Origin: Viola odorata
Taxonomy: Eukaryota; Streptophyta; Magnoliopsida; Malpighiales; Violaceae
DNA: 64,000 nucleotides
Reading direction: 5' to 3'
Assembly (NCBI GenBank): GCA_963691705.1
Contig: OY829540.1
Location: 64,776,367-64,840,366 of the forward strand
Position 1 is the stretch's first letter, and every line of letters begins with the position of its first letter. The notes below the pieces were generated by a model. That model was given only the letters and a program-made list of their open reading frames with translations, did no database searches and was not told the DNA's origin. The position numbers were made by a program, and so were the translations under genes. This document shows positions 38,690-49,708 of this stretch, in pieces.

Positions 38690-39930
38690 GAGAGGGGGTT
38701 TGAACCACCGCATGATTTTTGAAAGGTGAGGTTTGAACCACCACACGATTTTTTTTTTTTTTTTTTTTAAAGGTGGGTTTTGAATCGCCACACGATTTTT
38801 GAAAGGTGGGGTCTGAACCACCACAAGATTGAAGAGTGGGGGTTTGAACCGCCGCACAATTTTTGAAGAGTGGGGTTTTGAACCGCCATACGATTTTTTT
38901 TGAAAGGTGGGGTCTGAACCGCCACATGATTTTTTGAAAGGTGGGGTTTGAACCGCCACATTTTTTGAAAGGTAGGGTTTGAACCGCCACATGATTTTTA
39001 CAAGGTGGGGTTTTAACCGCCACATGATTCTTTGAAAGGTGGGGTTTGAACCGCCACATGATTTTTTGAAATGTGGGGTTTGAACCGCCACATGATTTTT
39101 GAAAGGTGGGGTTCGAACCGCCACATGATTTTTTGAAAGATGGGGTTTGAACCGCCACACCATTTTTTTGTAAGGTGGGGTTTAAACCGCCACATGATTT
39201 TTTGAAAGGTGGGGTTTGAACCGCCACACGATTTTTTTGTAAGGTGAGGTTTGAACCGCCACACGATTTTTTGTAAAGTGGGGTTTGAACCGCCACATGA
39301 TTTTTTGAAAGGTGGGGTTTGAACCGCCACATGATTTTTTTGAAAGATGGGGTTTGAACCACCACACGATTTTTGAAAGGTAGGGTTTGAACCGCCACAC
39401 GATTTTTTGTAAGGTGGGGTTTGAACCGCCACATGATTTTTTGAAAGACGGGGGTTTTGAACCGCCGCACAATTTTGAAGAGGTGGGGTTTGAACCGCCA
39501 CACGATTTTTTGAAAGGTGGAGTTTTTGAATCGCCACACGATTTTTGAAAGGTGGGGTCTGAACCGCCACACGATTTTTACAACGTGGGGTTTGAACCGC
39601 CACGACTTTTTTGAAAGGTAGGGTTTGAACCGCCACTTGATTCGATTTTTGAAAGGTGGGGTTTTTGAACCTCCACAAGATTTGATTTTTTGAAAGGTGG
39701 GGTTTAAACCGCCACACGATTTTTTGTAAGGTGGGGTTTTAAACCGCCATATGATTTTTGAAAGGTGGGGTTTGAACCGCCACTTCATTCGATTTTTGAA
39801 AGGTGGGGTTTAACCCGCCACATGATTTTTTGAAAGGTGGGGTTTGAACCGCCACACGATTTTTTGTAAGGTGGGGTTTGAATCGCCACACGATTTTTGA
39901 AATGTGGGGTTTGAACCGCCACACGATTTT
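38690..39930. repeat. Minisatellite B in the Tat element (about 35-bp unit)
   Basis: Some 35-40 units of 32-36 bp with core GGTTTGAACCGCCACA followed by a T-run and GAAAGGTGG. All three minus-strand frames stay open over long stretches, encoding rotating peptides WRFKPHLSK, VAVQTPPFK and SCGGSNPTFQ. The longest such frame is 387 codons (38625-39788). I treat it as a repeat by-product, not a gene. Confidence 0.9.
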
Positions 39931-39942
39931 TTTGATAGATCA

Positions 39943-40450
39943 TCCCCATTCATGTTGGTAAGCATTAAAGCCATTTTTCGAGAATGTGTGCTTGATCACA
40001 TAAGGACCTTCATACTTGGGGGCCCACTTTTCCAGATCGTCCTCCTGATGAGGAAAGACCCTTTTCACTAGTCCCTCCTCTGCTTTGAACTTGCGAGGTC
40101 GCATTTAAGCATTAGCCATCTTCATGGCTGTCAATCATATTTCTGATATCAGATTCAACTGTTCATACTTCTCTTTCGCCCAATCGGATTCTTCCTGATT
40201 CAGCCAAGACTCCGAGAGAAGGAATTTCCACCTTGAGTGGAATCACTGCTTCCATGTTGTAAACTAGGGGATAAAGAGTTGCCCCCCATTGAAGTACGAA
40301 TAGCAATATGATAAGCGTGCAAAGGAAAAGGAAGCACGTCGTGTCAATCCTTACAAATGATCACCATCTTCTGGATAATCTTCTTCAAGTTATTGATTAG
40401 CTTCACTATGTCATTCATCTTGTGACGGCCATGTGAGGAGTTTCGATGTC
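39943..40450 (-). pseudogene. Integrase C-terminal remnant of the Tat element
   Basis: Minus-strand fragments in changing frames match the Tat/Ogre integrase tail: WHDMLP-like DVLPFPLHAYHIAIRTS, then NMEAVIPLKVEIPSL, then EKWAPKYEGPYVIKHTFS. Stops and frameshifts lie between them, so no integrase is encoded. Confidence 0.75.
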
Positions 40451-41139
40451 GTCGGCTTGGACTCACATTTCATCGGAATGCGATGCTCAAATATAGGGTA
40501 ACGACCCGACGTATCTTTATACGATCATTCGAGCACATCCATTTAATCATTGAGGAATGAAATCAACTTCCTAGAGTTCGAGATCATTCCAATCTCGACT
40601 ATTTTCTGATGTTCTTGCCCCCAAGTTTATCTCTTTAAACTTCTCCTGACGAGGGACTTACTAAATGGGCTGACTTGTATGGAGCCTCAACATCATCTTC
40701 CTTCGTGGCGATAATCTCTTTTGGGAGAGACTTTTAGGAAACATTGTGGTGGTCTAATTTACCTGTTGACTTTCTAGACCTTTTCAATGAGCTTCGGAAT
40801 GTCGAAGTTGTATTGACCCAAGTAGATCTCTAGTTGATGATCTTTGGGGATTCTGTTATACTATTTTCAGACAAGGGTATATTCCTCTTTTGTAATAAAG
40901 AACCAGCGGACTCTCTCTTGGCTTGCTTTGTTTCTCAACTTCTTTGGAGATATAACACCTCCCGTCCTGGGTCATGCCCCCCAATTTTAGCAATGGTGGA
41001 AGAAGGAAGATGGAAGATGGAAGATGGAAGATCCCGTAATTGACAGCCTTCCCTAACTTTTAACAAGGCTAGAGTCCCCGCCCCTTACGTTTCTTTCCAA
41101 AATCCAAAATCCAACCTGGATGCCTAAAGAATCTATTAA

Positions 41140-41390
41140 CTATTCCACCTTCTGTAAGAAGATCGCACAATCTTGGATTCTATGCTTACTTGCCCCCCAG
41201 GCAAAATAAACAATCCTCTCAAATTACCCTCTGAATGTCGCAGATATCTTCCTTTGACTATCATCTATTCCACCTTCTGTAAGAAGATCGCACAATCTTG
41301 GATTCTATGCTTACTTGCCCCCAGGCAAAATAAACAATCCTCTCAAATTACCCTCTGAATGTTGCAGATATCTTCCTTTGACTAGCGCAA
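41140..41390. repeat. 125-bp direct duplication in the Tat interior
   Basis: Two near-identical units starting CTATTCCACCTTCTG at 41140 and 41265, a simple tandem duplication. Confidence 0.8.
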
Positions 41391-41499
41391 AGCTTTTCTC
41401 GTGGTACCCCCAACGCTTAAAGGAAAGGGATCATCAATCTTCTTGACTGAAACAATATTCACTCCTTCATCACCTAAGGAACGATTCGGAAGAGGGTTG

Positions 41500-41700
41500 A
41501 TTGTTGTGTTAAGTCCTTTGTTTAATCCTTCGAAGAGGATCCATCCGCACTTGATCAAGTGACGAACCTGTGCCTTGAAAGATGGAACAATTCTTTAGAG
41601 TGTGACTCCGAGTTCCCGCATGGTATGCACATGTAACATTTAGGATTGAACCCCTTCGGGAGATAAGCTTGGAAAGGTCGGATTGGTACAATCTAACCGG
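41500..41700 (-). pseudogene. Gag remnant of the Tat element
   Basis: The minus strand reads CAYHAGTRSHTLKNCSIF, resembling the C-x2-H-x4-H-type motif near the end of Tat gag proteins (CxYHxGxxGHxxxxC), followed by a short degenerate tail. No full gag frame exists. Confidence 0.6.
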
Positions 41701-42783
41701 CTGCTTAGAAGATGCTTGTAGATTTCTGGAAGAGGTAGTAGTGGCTTGATAGTCTTCTTCTTTTCTTTCCCTTTTTTTTTTTTTTTTTTTTTTTTGTGTT
41801 CTTTGGTGGGTTATATGGTCTCATTTGTATGTGTTGTGATATTTGTAGTGGGAAAAGTGGAAACGTTTCTTGGTTTCGACTATAGTTTTGGTGATTTTGA
41901 TTGGGATTTTTTTTTTGGTTCTTTGGGGGGGTCATATGGTCTTTTGGTGAATTTTTCGAAGGAGGTCCATCCACATTTGATCAAATGACGAACATGTGCT
42001 TTAAAGGCGGAATAATACTCTAGAGTGTAATCCGGAGTTCCTTGTCCAATTGCGCCAATTACAGATTAGGGCATAGAGGGACTCATAATAGTAGATAGAA
42101 AAGTAGGCTCCGTTGTATGAATGAAAGAGGGATAAAAGTCGGGCGGATAATCAAGTGTCATTTTGTCCCATTCTTTTTCGGCTTATAGTGCTCATTCTGT
42201 AGCAATTCGGAGTTGCTCCTCTAGCTTCGCTATCCTCAGGACCAGTTCTGTTATTTTCCGTGTTTGAAGAGCTTTCGGGGGAATAGTTCTATCTTTAACC
42301 TCCCTTGAAAGGATATAAATTAAAATCGCATAAAGGAGAATAATGGAAATAACGAAGCAAGTTGGAAAATGTACATGCGATATATCAAGGCAATAGTGAA
42401 GCAAATTGGAACATATACATGCAATCATGATGCACGTGCTGGGGTAATTTCAACTACTTCTAACTGGCCGAAAGGCTCCCGGACGATACCATAGAAGTGG
42501 TCCCTCAGTAAATGGATACGTGATTGCTTACTGGGACCTAAGTCCATCAGGGCGCTCACCCATTTAGGGGTTCTAGTCCGAGTTTAGGGTTCATGAAAGC
42601 TTACTGGGACCTAAGTCCATCAGGGCTTCACTAATACCAACCTAATCCTATTTGGGAAGGGCCCGGCGGCAGGGCATTATGCGTGATGCGAGTGAGAAGA
42701 CAACAATTGATATCAAAGCAGGTAAACAGATAAACAACAATAAACACCTCGAGCAAATAATTCCGGCTTCGACCCTAAAGTCC

Positions 42784-42801
42784 CCAGCGGAGTCGCCAAA
42801 C
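42784..42801 (-). other. Primer binding site of the Tat element
   Basis: Minus strand TGGCGACTCCGCTGGGGA next to the inner edge of the 5' LTR, consistent with the tRNA-Arg primer used by Tat/Ogre elements. Confidence 0.7.
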
Positions 42802-44831
42802 TGTCGCGCCGTCGCGAGCGAAAATTCGGGACGCAAATGAAAACACATATCAATGAAGTCGCCACCCTATTTTTTCTAAGGTTTAGGGAAACCTAAAAGT
42901 CTGAAAAAGAAGAAGAAAATAAAACAAAAACTAAGGCACAAATAAAAAGAGTCTAAACCCGAGAACAACGGTTCGGGGTCGTTTTATGGACTTGGGAAGG
43001 TGTGAGGCACCCAAGTCTCATCCTAAAAAGGTTACCGGTTCTAAAAAGAGGTGTTTTAAAATCATGTTAAAAACAAGTAATTTGGGGCCCTCAGGGGGGA
43101 TCGTCGCTTTAATTCTTTAGTTGGTTCGGTTGATTTTATCCTAATTATTGTCGAGTTGTTAAAAAGAAAATAAACATTTTATCCTCTAAAAAAGAAAAAG
43201 GTCGGTTTGCATACCTATTCCGGTTATATTTAATCGAGTTCAAAAATTAGTCAGATTACATGCAAGATTGATTAAGTGAAATTACTACCATTTTATTATT
43301 AATCTTTACTAAAGCGATTGGATAACAAATTAAATTCACAATTTTAACAAAGGAGTAGTGAGCTCTAAAGCTCGAGTTTAGAAAAATGTCACCGATATTG
43401 AAGATGGTGAAATATTCGATCAGGCCGGTAATAGCGGACTCGGTACCTGCAAAAAAGCGAAGAAATAGTTAGTACGCGATTTTAATTAAACGGGCTTGGG
43501 CCGCAGCCCATTTTCCCCTTCATTTCCTTGGTTGGGCCGAAGCCCAACCCTCTCATTTTCCTTGTCAAAACGACAAGGTTTTCTTCTCTTCTCCTCTATT
43601 TCTTTCTTTTCTCCTTTTTAGGGCTGCACGCAGCCCTTTCTCTTCTTTCTCTTCTTTTGTTTCTTTTCTTTTTATTATTTCTTTGTTATTCCGGCCAAGG
43701 AGTGGTGGTTTGATGCGGCGGTGGCTTGGCAGGCGGGCATCAACGGCGAGCAGCGGTGGCGATGGAGGCTCGGCGGTGGGCAGCAGCGATGACGATGAAG
43801 TCGGCGAGGTGAGGATGTTTGGGAGATGAGTCGGGTTTGGGTGATTTGGGTTGTGGGTGATTCGGGTTGTGATGAATCGGGTTTGGGTTTGAATTTGTTG
43901 GATTTTGGTGGTTGGTGCAGTCTTGGTGGTGATCGGATTCAGTAATGGATGGCCGGATGTGGGTGTGGGTGCTGATTTTTTGGGTTGGATTTCGGTTTAG
44001 GTGGTTGTGATAGGTTTTGGCGGTTTAGTGGCGATGGGTGATTCGGGTGTTTGGCAGTGGTGATAGCTCGGGTTTGGTGACCGTTTTGGTGGTGGTTAGT
44101 GGTTTGGCCGGCGATGAGGTGGTAGTTGGCGAAGGCTGCAGCTGATTCCGGTTACTGGTTGGAGCTGCGGTGAGTAGCGACGGCAGTGAGGGGTTGAGTG
44201 ATCGGGTTCAGAGATGAGCAGCCGGGCGGGTTGGGAGTATTTGGCTGAGGTTTGATTTCGGGTTGTTTTAATTTGCAGGGAGGTTGGATTAATTGGGATT
44301 AATTTCTAGTTTGTTTGGTTTGATTTGGATTTTTGGCAGAGATGGATTTAATTTGGGCAGAAGGATGGATTTAATTTTGGCAGAGGGATTCGGATTTGGA
44401 ATTAATTCGGCCGAGGGATGGATTTGGCAGGGGATTGAATTTGGATTTGTGATGGCCGCCCCCCTCCCGATTGAAATGGCATGGTGTGCTTATAATGGAT
44501 CCAATTGATCCGTTGTATTTTTTGAAAGAAAATGGAGAAGGTGTCCGTTGGTGTCTTTGAAAAAAAAGGATGAGTGTGTTGGCTTTATTTTGAAAATGGA
44601 GGAGATGAGTCGTTGTGTGTGCACGGGAAAAAGTATTTATTTTTGTTCGAACCAACGGTCCGAAAAATCTCGTTTAAAATCGATAAAAACTCGAACGAAA
44701 AAAATAATAAAAATACGAATAAAGCGAAATAATATAAAATGACACGAATAATAATAATTAGTAAAAACGTGGAAATGTCATGATAAATAGTGATGATTTA
44801 AATTACTCGTGTCAAAAATCGGGTAGCAACA
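42802..44831 (-). repeat. 5' LTR of the Tat/Ogre-like element (deleted, 2030 bp)
   Basis: Collinear with the 3' LTR apart from loss of 1285 bp at the GCGA at 43314-43317. Three substitutions noticed relative to the other LTR (near 42948, 44142 and 44148). Confidence 0.9.
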
Positions 44832-45050
44832 ATGGTCATGGTACCATAAGTTGCCAGGCTGTTGATTGTTGTGGTAGTGGTATGTTTTCTTGGTCCAAGT
44901 GGGTCCTTTGTATTTGAATCCACGGGTGAACCATGAATGTGCGTGCCCATCACTCTCGGGCTCACCGATACTACCGTGGAGGTGCACCACCGTAGGAACG
45001 CCCTTCATCGCGGTGGGGACGGGGATTGTTGGGTCCCACGGGTGAACCAT

Positions 45051-45870
45051 GTTTTTAATAAGTAGTTAATGCATGTTCATTTCCTATATGCAATGAGTTG
45101 GTGCACCATTTGCCTTTTATTTTGGGGTCCTTTACAATGGTATTGAACGTAACTTTTGGTTGGTTCAGATGATAATGGAAAAAGTTATTCTAATAATCAT
45201 AGTCAGGCAATAAAAAATTTGTTTATTCTCAACTAAAATTTTAAGTTCGATTCTTATAAACAAGAAAATAAAATTATATTAGTAAAATCATCACTTTTTA
45301 AAGGACTGATAAAACGCGAATATAGTTGATATATTTGATGACGTGTTGAGATCAAGTCCAATAGCATATAATGGATAGCCAGCCTTTTCTACATATCCTA
45401 TTCCTACATCCTCATCCTCATACAATTCAAACAAAATTGGAAACATAAACTAAAATCTTCAAAATTGGAAATAATGCAAGTCATTAATTGGATTCAGAGC
45501 ATCTCGTTAATTTCCACAAGATATCTTTTCATGTACCAGTCTACAGTAATATTGATGCATAATGTCCCACAAATGGTTCTTAGCTGTGAAGTTGTTAAAT
45601 TGAGTTAGGGGTGAAGGATGAGAAAATCTTACACCGGAGCTACCGTAACTTTTCCATTTTTAGGTTATTGACTAGACCACATTGATTTTTTTCTGCTCTT
45701 AGAAAGACTAGAAGTCTAGAATTTGGAGCTAGGCCACAAAGTTCCTAGAAGAGAAATGAGGCAAAAACCACGAAAAACTAGTACTTAGCTTGACAAATTC
45801 CACCAAACACTTAGAGCTTGATTATAGAAAAATTGAACAAGAAATTTAAAAAAGGAAAAATCATACATAC
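45051..45870. other. LPR intron 1 region; expected exon sequence missing
   Basis: It lies between exon 1 of the LPR gene and the surviving part of exon 2. I looked for the family's conserved FHRDLP and VPGPT segments and found none on the minus strand. The region is otherwise ordinary AT-rich sequence. Confidence 0.55.
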
Positions 45871-46220
45871 CCATTTTTTCTGGTACATGCCGATGTTGAG
45901 CGGCTTCGATGTAGGAACACCATCCACAACTTTGAAGCTGTGGATTCTGGGCATGTCTGGAAGATCATCGACAAACGTCTCCAACTTGGACGGATTCAAC
46001 AGTTTGTCTTCTCCACATGTTGTGGTAATCAATCCAATAAGCAGAACCAAACACCACAAAACCAAACTTCTTTCCGTAACCTCCATGACCGGACACCGAA
46101 CGTTCATGAAAGAAAAAAAGAATTTATCTGTCGAAGGTGCTTGGTGGGAACGGAGAAAAAGGGGAGAGGTGTGGTTTTGGTTTGGCTTAGTTTGTGATTG
46201 AAATTTGTAGGTAGTGGGCA

Positions 46221-46228
46221 TATATATA
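46221..46228 (-). promoter_or_regulatory. TATA-like motif upstream of LPR exon 1
   Basis: TATATATA about 135 bp upstream of the start codon on the minus strand. Confidence 0.4.
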
Positions 46229-46297
46229 GATGTCTGCTGCCGAAAACAAATTATGATTGGAATTCTCACACTATGACAAGTTTTGTTTGGGTGTTAA

Positions 46298-47300
46298 TGT
46301 TGGAGAAATAAAAATCACTCGAGTCTCTCTTAATGGAATGATACTATTCGTTTTGGGTTTGAGCCTGTATGGTTTTCACAAAAAATCTCATTCCATTAAG
46401 AAGACTCACTCCTCTTATAGCCTACCATCTGAGCCCGACAATCTCCCTCTCGAACGAAACCCTACATAGTCTTCAATAGGACCCACCGACTTTAAGTTCC
46501 TCTCAGAGATTCATTGTACTTAAAGTTCAACCTCAAACTGAGTAAGCCCACCAATTTGGCCCATCAACTTGCACGAAGTATGGAAATCACTCATCATACT
46601 TCGGGCTCAATCTATTGACCCGTCATTCAATTTGGAGATTCGTTGTGCGCCGCCATTGAACCAGAATCGTCCCACCAATCCATCAGATCTACTCCACTAG
46701 CTCATCGAACTATCAGCTCTGCTACCATTTGTTGGAGAAATAAAAATCACTCGAGTCTCTCTTAATGGAATAATATTGTCCTCTTTGGGCCTGAGCCCGC
46801 ATGGTTTTCACAAAAGGCTTCATTTCATTAAAAGGATCAACTCCTTTTATATTTAGTCTTTATTTCTTTTTTCTTTCCGATGTGGGACTTTGGTTCGCAT
46901 ACTTTAACAATCTCCCCTCGAACTAAGTACCACAGAGCCCACAACCTAGGCTCACCAATCTCCCCTCGAACGAAGTACCACTGAGCCCACCACCACTAGG
47001 GCCCAACAATCACCCCCTCGAACAGCTCGACCTGGAGATTCACCACCGTACTTCTTCTTATTTAGACCGGAGATCCACTATACTTTTTCCAGCTTGGCCC
47101 GGAGATTCACAGCGTGTCACCCACGTTAAAGCCCATTATGCAGGCCCAACCGAACCTTCGGCTTCGCTACCATTTATTGGAGAAACAAAAGCCCACACGA
47201 ATCTCTCTTAATAGAATGATACTGTCCGCTTTGAGCCTAAACCCACACGGTTTTCACAAATCGAAACTTGCTAAATCCACACTTGTTTTATATATGCTTC
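46298..47300 (-). mobile_element. Tandem TRIM retrotransposon cluster (three LTRs, two interiors)
   Basis: Three related LTR copies start (plus strand) TGTTGGAGAAATAAAAATC at 46298 and 46740, and TATTGGAGAAACAAAAG at 47175. The best copy, 46740-46919, is 180 bp and on the minus strand runs TGTTAAAGT to CTCCAACA. Beside it are a PBS-like ATGGTAGCAGAGCTGATAG on one side and a purine tract (CGAGGGGAGAT) on the other. The interiors (about 300 and 255 bp) are non-coding. This fits a terminal-repeat retrotransposon in miniature in LTR-internal-LTR-internal-LTR arrangement. The outermost LTRs are truncated. Confidence 0.75.
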
Positions 47301-47438
47301 AAACTTGTTTCGTCCCTCTAATAATTCAACAGTGCATATTCATTTCCGGGTAGTTTATACAACATGATATTACAATACTCTATATATTATGCACCATATT
47401 CAAATAAGACGTACAAAGTGACTTTTTATCGATTGACA

Positions 47439-47443
<5 letters not shown>

Positions 47444-47491
<48 letters not shown>
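47444..47491. repeat. (AT)n microsatellite
   Basis: An uninterrupted AT dinucleotide run of roughly 48 bp. Confidence 0.95.
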
Positions 47492-47493
<2 letters not shown>

Positions 47494-47499
47494 AAATCC

Positions 47500-48085
47500 A
47501 TATAATTATTCCTTTTAATTATTAGAATATCTATAGACTAATAAAAAATAGATCTAATTAATTTCAAAATATAATTAGTGTAAACTTTGATAATTAAATT
47601 GTGCATTTAGGTACAAGAAATTTATATGCTTCATGTTGACCATATCCATATGCACCCAATGGCCAATGCCCTCCAAAGATACTCAAATTGTGCAAACATT
47701 AAAATCTTTTATGGCAATCATTATTTCTGTAACCTCTTTTAGTTTTCCTCATTTATTTTAATTCGACAACTTTAAATGTGTGATGACCACTTTATATTAT
47801 TATATCATTATTATCGGTCATTAGAGGAATTAATTATTATATATGATCTCTTATCCATTGATTTTTTGTTACAAGTATTTATTGGTTAAATACTAATTTA
47901 TATAAAATATTTTAAATAACAGTGCTATATAGTCTTCCAGCAAGTCGAGAAATTAAAAAAAATAAAATAAAATACACTCCATAGAACTAACTTACATTTC
48001 CATCCAATTTATTCTCAAACTATATGAACAACCTAAAAGAAAAAAGAAAAAAGAAAACCGTCTTCCGATTCCCTAATTCTCCTAG
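47500..48085. other. Spacer and 3' flank of the ZIP gene
   Basis: AT-rich, no coding signal. Confidence 0.5.
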
Positions 48086-49242
48086 CTAGGCCCATTTGGC
48101 CATTAATGACATGAGCCCAGCCCCTAAAACAACTGCAACATAGGCCCATAACTGCAGCTTCATGTTGGTTTGCAATTTATGGCCCATGAAATCAGATGCC
48201 AGGAGATCCACCAGCGCCGTGTAATTTAGTAACCCAGCAGACGAAGCATTTAATAATCCCTCCACTATTAGTGCTGTTGGGCTATTTATGCTGTAAATAC
48301 TTGACAATCCAATCCCTAATATTATCCCCAACGGCGTCGTTGTGGAGAAAAAGAACACCATTATTGCTTTCACCTTCCTACCATAGTTTGCTTGTAAAAC
48401 ACACCCTCCAAGACCCATCCCTTCAAATAGTTGATGGAAACAGAGAGCAGCAATCAAAGGCCTAATTGAGCAATAATTGTTTGAAGCTCCCATTGACAAT
48501 CCAATTATCACCGAGTGCACCACGATACCCATCTCCAATACTTATAATTACGATGACAAATGGAGAAAAACAAAAATAATTTTCCACTTAAAATCAAGAA
48601 ATTTTTTGCTATTTTAGAATTTACGAGATTAATTTGAATAATAAAATGTACCTGAGCCACAACGCGATTTCTTATCTGAGTTGTATCAATTCCTTCATCT
48701 ACTTTCACATTCTCCACCTCTTTGTTCCCGTTTTCCAAATTTCCACCATTGTTTTCACACAACAGCCTAGCATTGCAACATTTCTTCGTGTGATAACTCA
48801 TTGCAAATGAATCCACCATCAATGTCAGTATAGCAGATAACATGGCGACAAATCCGGTGAACGGAAATTTCCTCCAAGGATGTCTAGGCAAACAAATGGA
48901 CTGTAAATCGGCGTAAGAGTCTGGTAGCACGTGCATGTATCCCGTTGCTAAGATAACTCCTGAAGCAAAAGCTTTAACAATCACAAATAAATTCTTCTCC
49001 AGGTTAAGAGCCGGGATTAAGCTTGAAAATAATGGTAAACATACACCGATCATACTCGCAACAAAAATTGAAACTATTGCTATGATCTTGTACTCCAATG
49101 ATTTTCTTTTGTTGATGCATTTTCCTTGCTCCCTCGTGCATTCTTGATCTACGGCAGATGTTGTAGGTAATGACGAGAAAATTAGGAGTACTACCATCAC
49201 AAAAATGATGATTGCATTGAACTTTTTACTTGGAGAGGCCAT
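48086..49242 (-). CDS. ZIP/IRT-family metal transporter
   Basis: Membrane importer of Zn2+, Fe2+ or related ions. Exon 1 is 49242-48652 (197 codons); exon 2 ends with a stop at 48086. A signal-like hydrophobic N-terminus ([15 protein letters not shown]) is followed by CTREQ and several membrane segments, including [19 protein letters not shown]. The pore motifs [12 protein letters not shown] and [11 protein letters not shown] carry the metal-binding histidines. The loop between segments 3 and 4 lacks the usual His-rich cluster; it reads [10 protein letters not shown] then an Asn/Glu-rich stretch. Splicing is unclear. The donor CAG|GTACAT is good, but the expected acceptor AG|GTATTGGAG is AG|TATTGGAG, which would shift the frame. 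Using the next AG (exon from 48532) keeps the frame and loses Val-Leu-Glu, giving 345 residues. It may be functional or newly damaged. Confidence 0.8.
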
Positions 49243-49342
49243 GGTTTAATTACTGCAAGTAGGTAAGAAAGATTTTTTTTTTGACTGAATGAAGTAAATT
49301 GAGGAAATGAGAGTGTGAGTTTTGATTGTTGAGAATTGAGTG

Positions 49343-49350
49343 TTTATATA
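49343..49350 (-). promoter_or_regulatory. TATA-like motif of the ZIP gene
   Basis: TATATAAA on the minus strand about 100 bp upstream of the start codon. Confidence 0.5.
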
Positions 49351-49708
49351 TGGTAAATATTTGGTTGTTAGGCATAATTTTCAGCAGCGGTATAGGAGGA
49401 GCGAAATTCTGGTTTGAAATTTCTAAATGACGTACATACCCTTTCCCAGACTAGGAATGACGTGGGCATAATACGGTGTAGTGGTGTATATTTGAGAGAA
49501 ATTATGGGTATTTTTTAGAGCGTGGACCTGGAAGAGGAAACTCCTGTCCGGCGTGTGTCAAGGAGTGTCCCATCTTACTTTTTCCCTCCACGACCTATGC
49601 CTCGTCATCACGAAACGATAGTTCATCACCTGCCATCTTACCCAGTCGCACCACCAAACACACGCTCGCTCAATCACTCACTGGATTTCTTCAAAAATCC
49701 GAAAAAAA

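Larger units (their letters stand above)
34353..44831 (-). mobile_element. Tat/Ogre-like Ty3-gypsy retrotransposon, defective
   Basis: A 10,479-bp element on the minus strand inserted in the LPR coding sequence. LTRs start TGTTGCTACCCG and end GGCGCGACA. Next to the 5' LTR is a primer binding site, TGGCGACTCCGCTGGGGA, of the tRNA-Arg type used by the Tat/Ogre lineage. A polypurine tract (AAAGAGGGGGCAAC) precedes the 3' LTR. The 5.1 kb interior keeps only decayed gag and integrase pieces plus large tandem repeats on the 3' side, as in many Tat elements. The two LTRs differ in my reading by only about three substitutions over their shared 2 kb, so the insertion is recent. The flanks share only AT rather than a 5-bp duplication. 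Confidence 0.85.
27236..46086 (-). pseudogene. LPR1/LPR2-like: LPR1/LPR2-type multicopper oxidase gene, split by two insertions
   Basis: LPR proteins are secretory-pathway ferroxidases controlling root growth under low phosphate with iron. Host pieces on the minus strand: exon 1 46086-45871 (signal peptide LVLWCLVLLIGLITTTCG, then FVDDLPDMPRIHSF); part of exon 2 45050-44832; 34352-33797; 28266-27728; last exon 27316-27236. Copper motifs are all present: VVHLHG, WYHDH, NHPLHIHLG, and HCH split across the last intron with ILDHEDN. Breaks: roughly 55 residues expected between MYQKKW and PWDPT are not found; a Tat/Ogre-like element lies between WYHDH and AMGLTR; a Helitron lies after NGKVIE; and one extra nucleotide at that site shifts the frame to FIIKK. 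A TATA-like motif remains upstream. Almost certainly non-functional, although its coding segments look recently intact. Confidence 0.88.

Noticed and set aside
38625..39788. 387-codon minus-strand open frame
   Set aside because: Product of a stop-free minisatellite; equivalent peptides appear in the other frames and there is no start context or family.
38690..39930. CRISPR-like regular repeats
   Set aside because: Units are contiguous without unique spacers, and the genome is a plant; it is a minisatellite.
47444..47491. (AT)n tract as a possible regulatory or origin element
   Set aside because: A plain microsatellite; nothing else supports a function.
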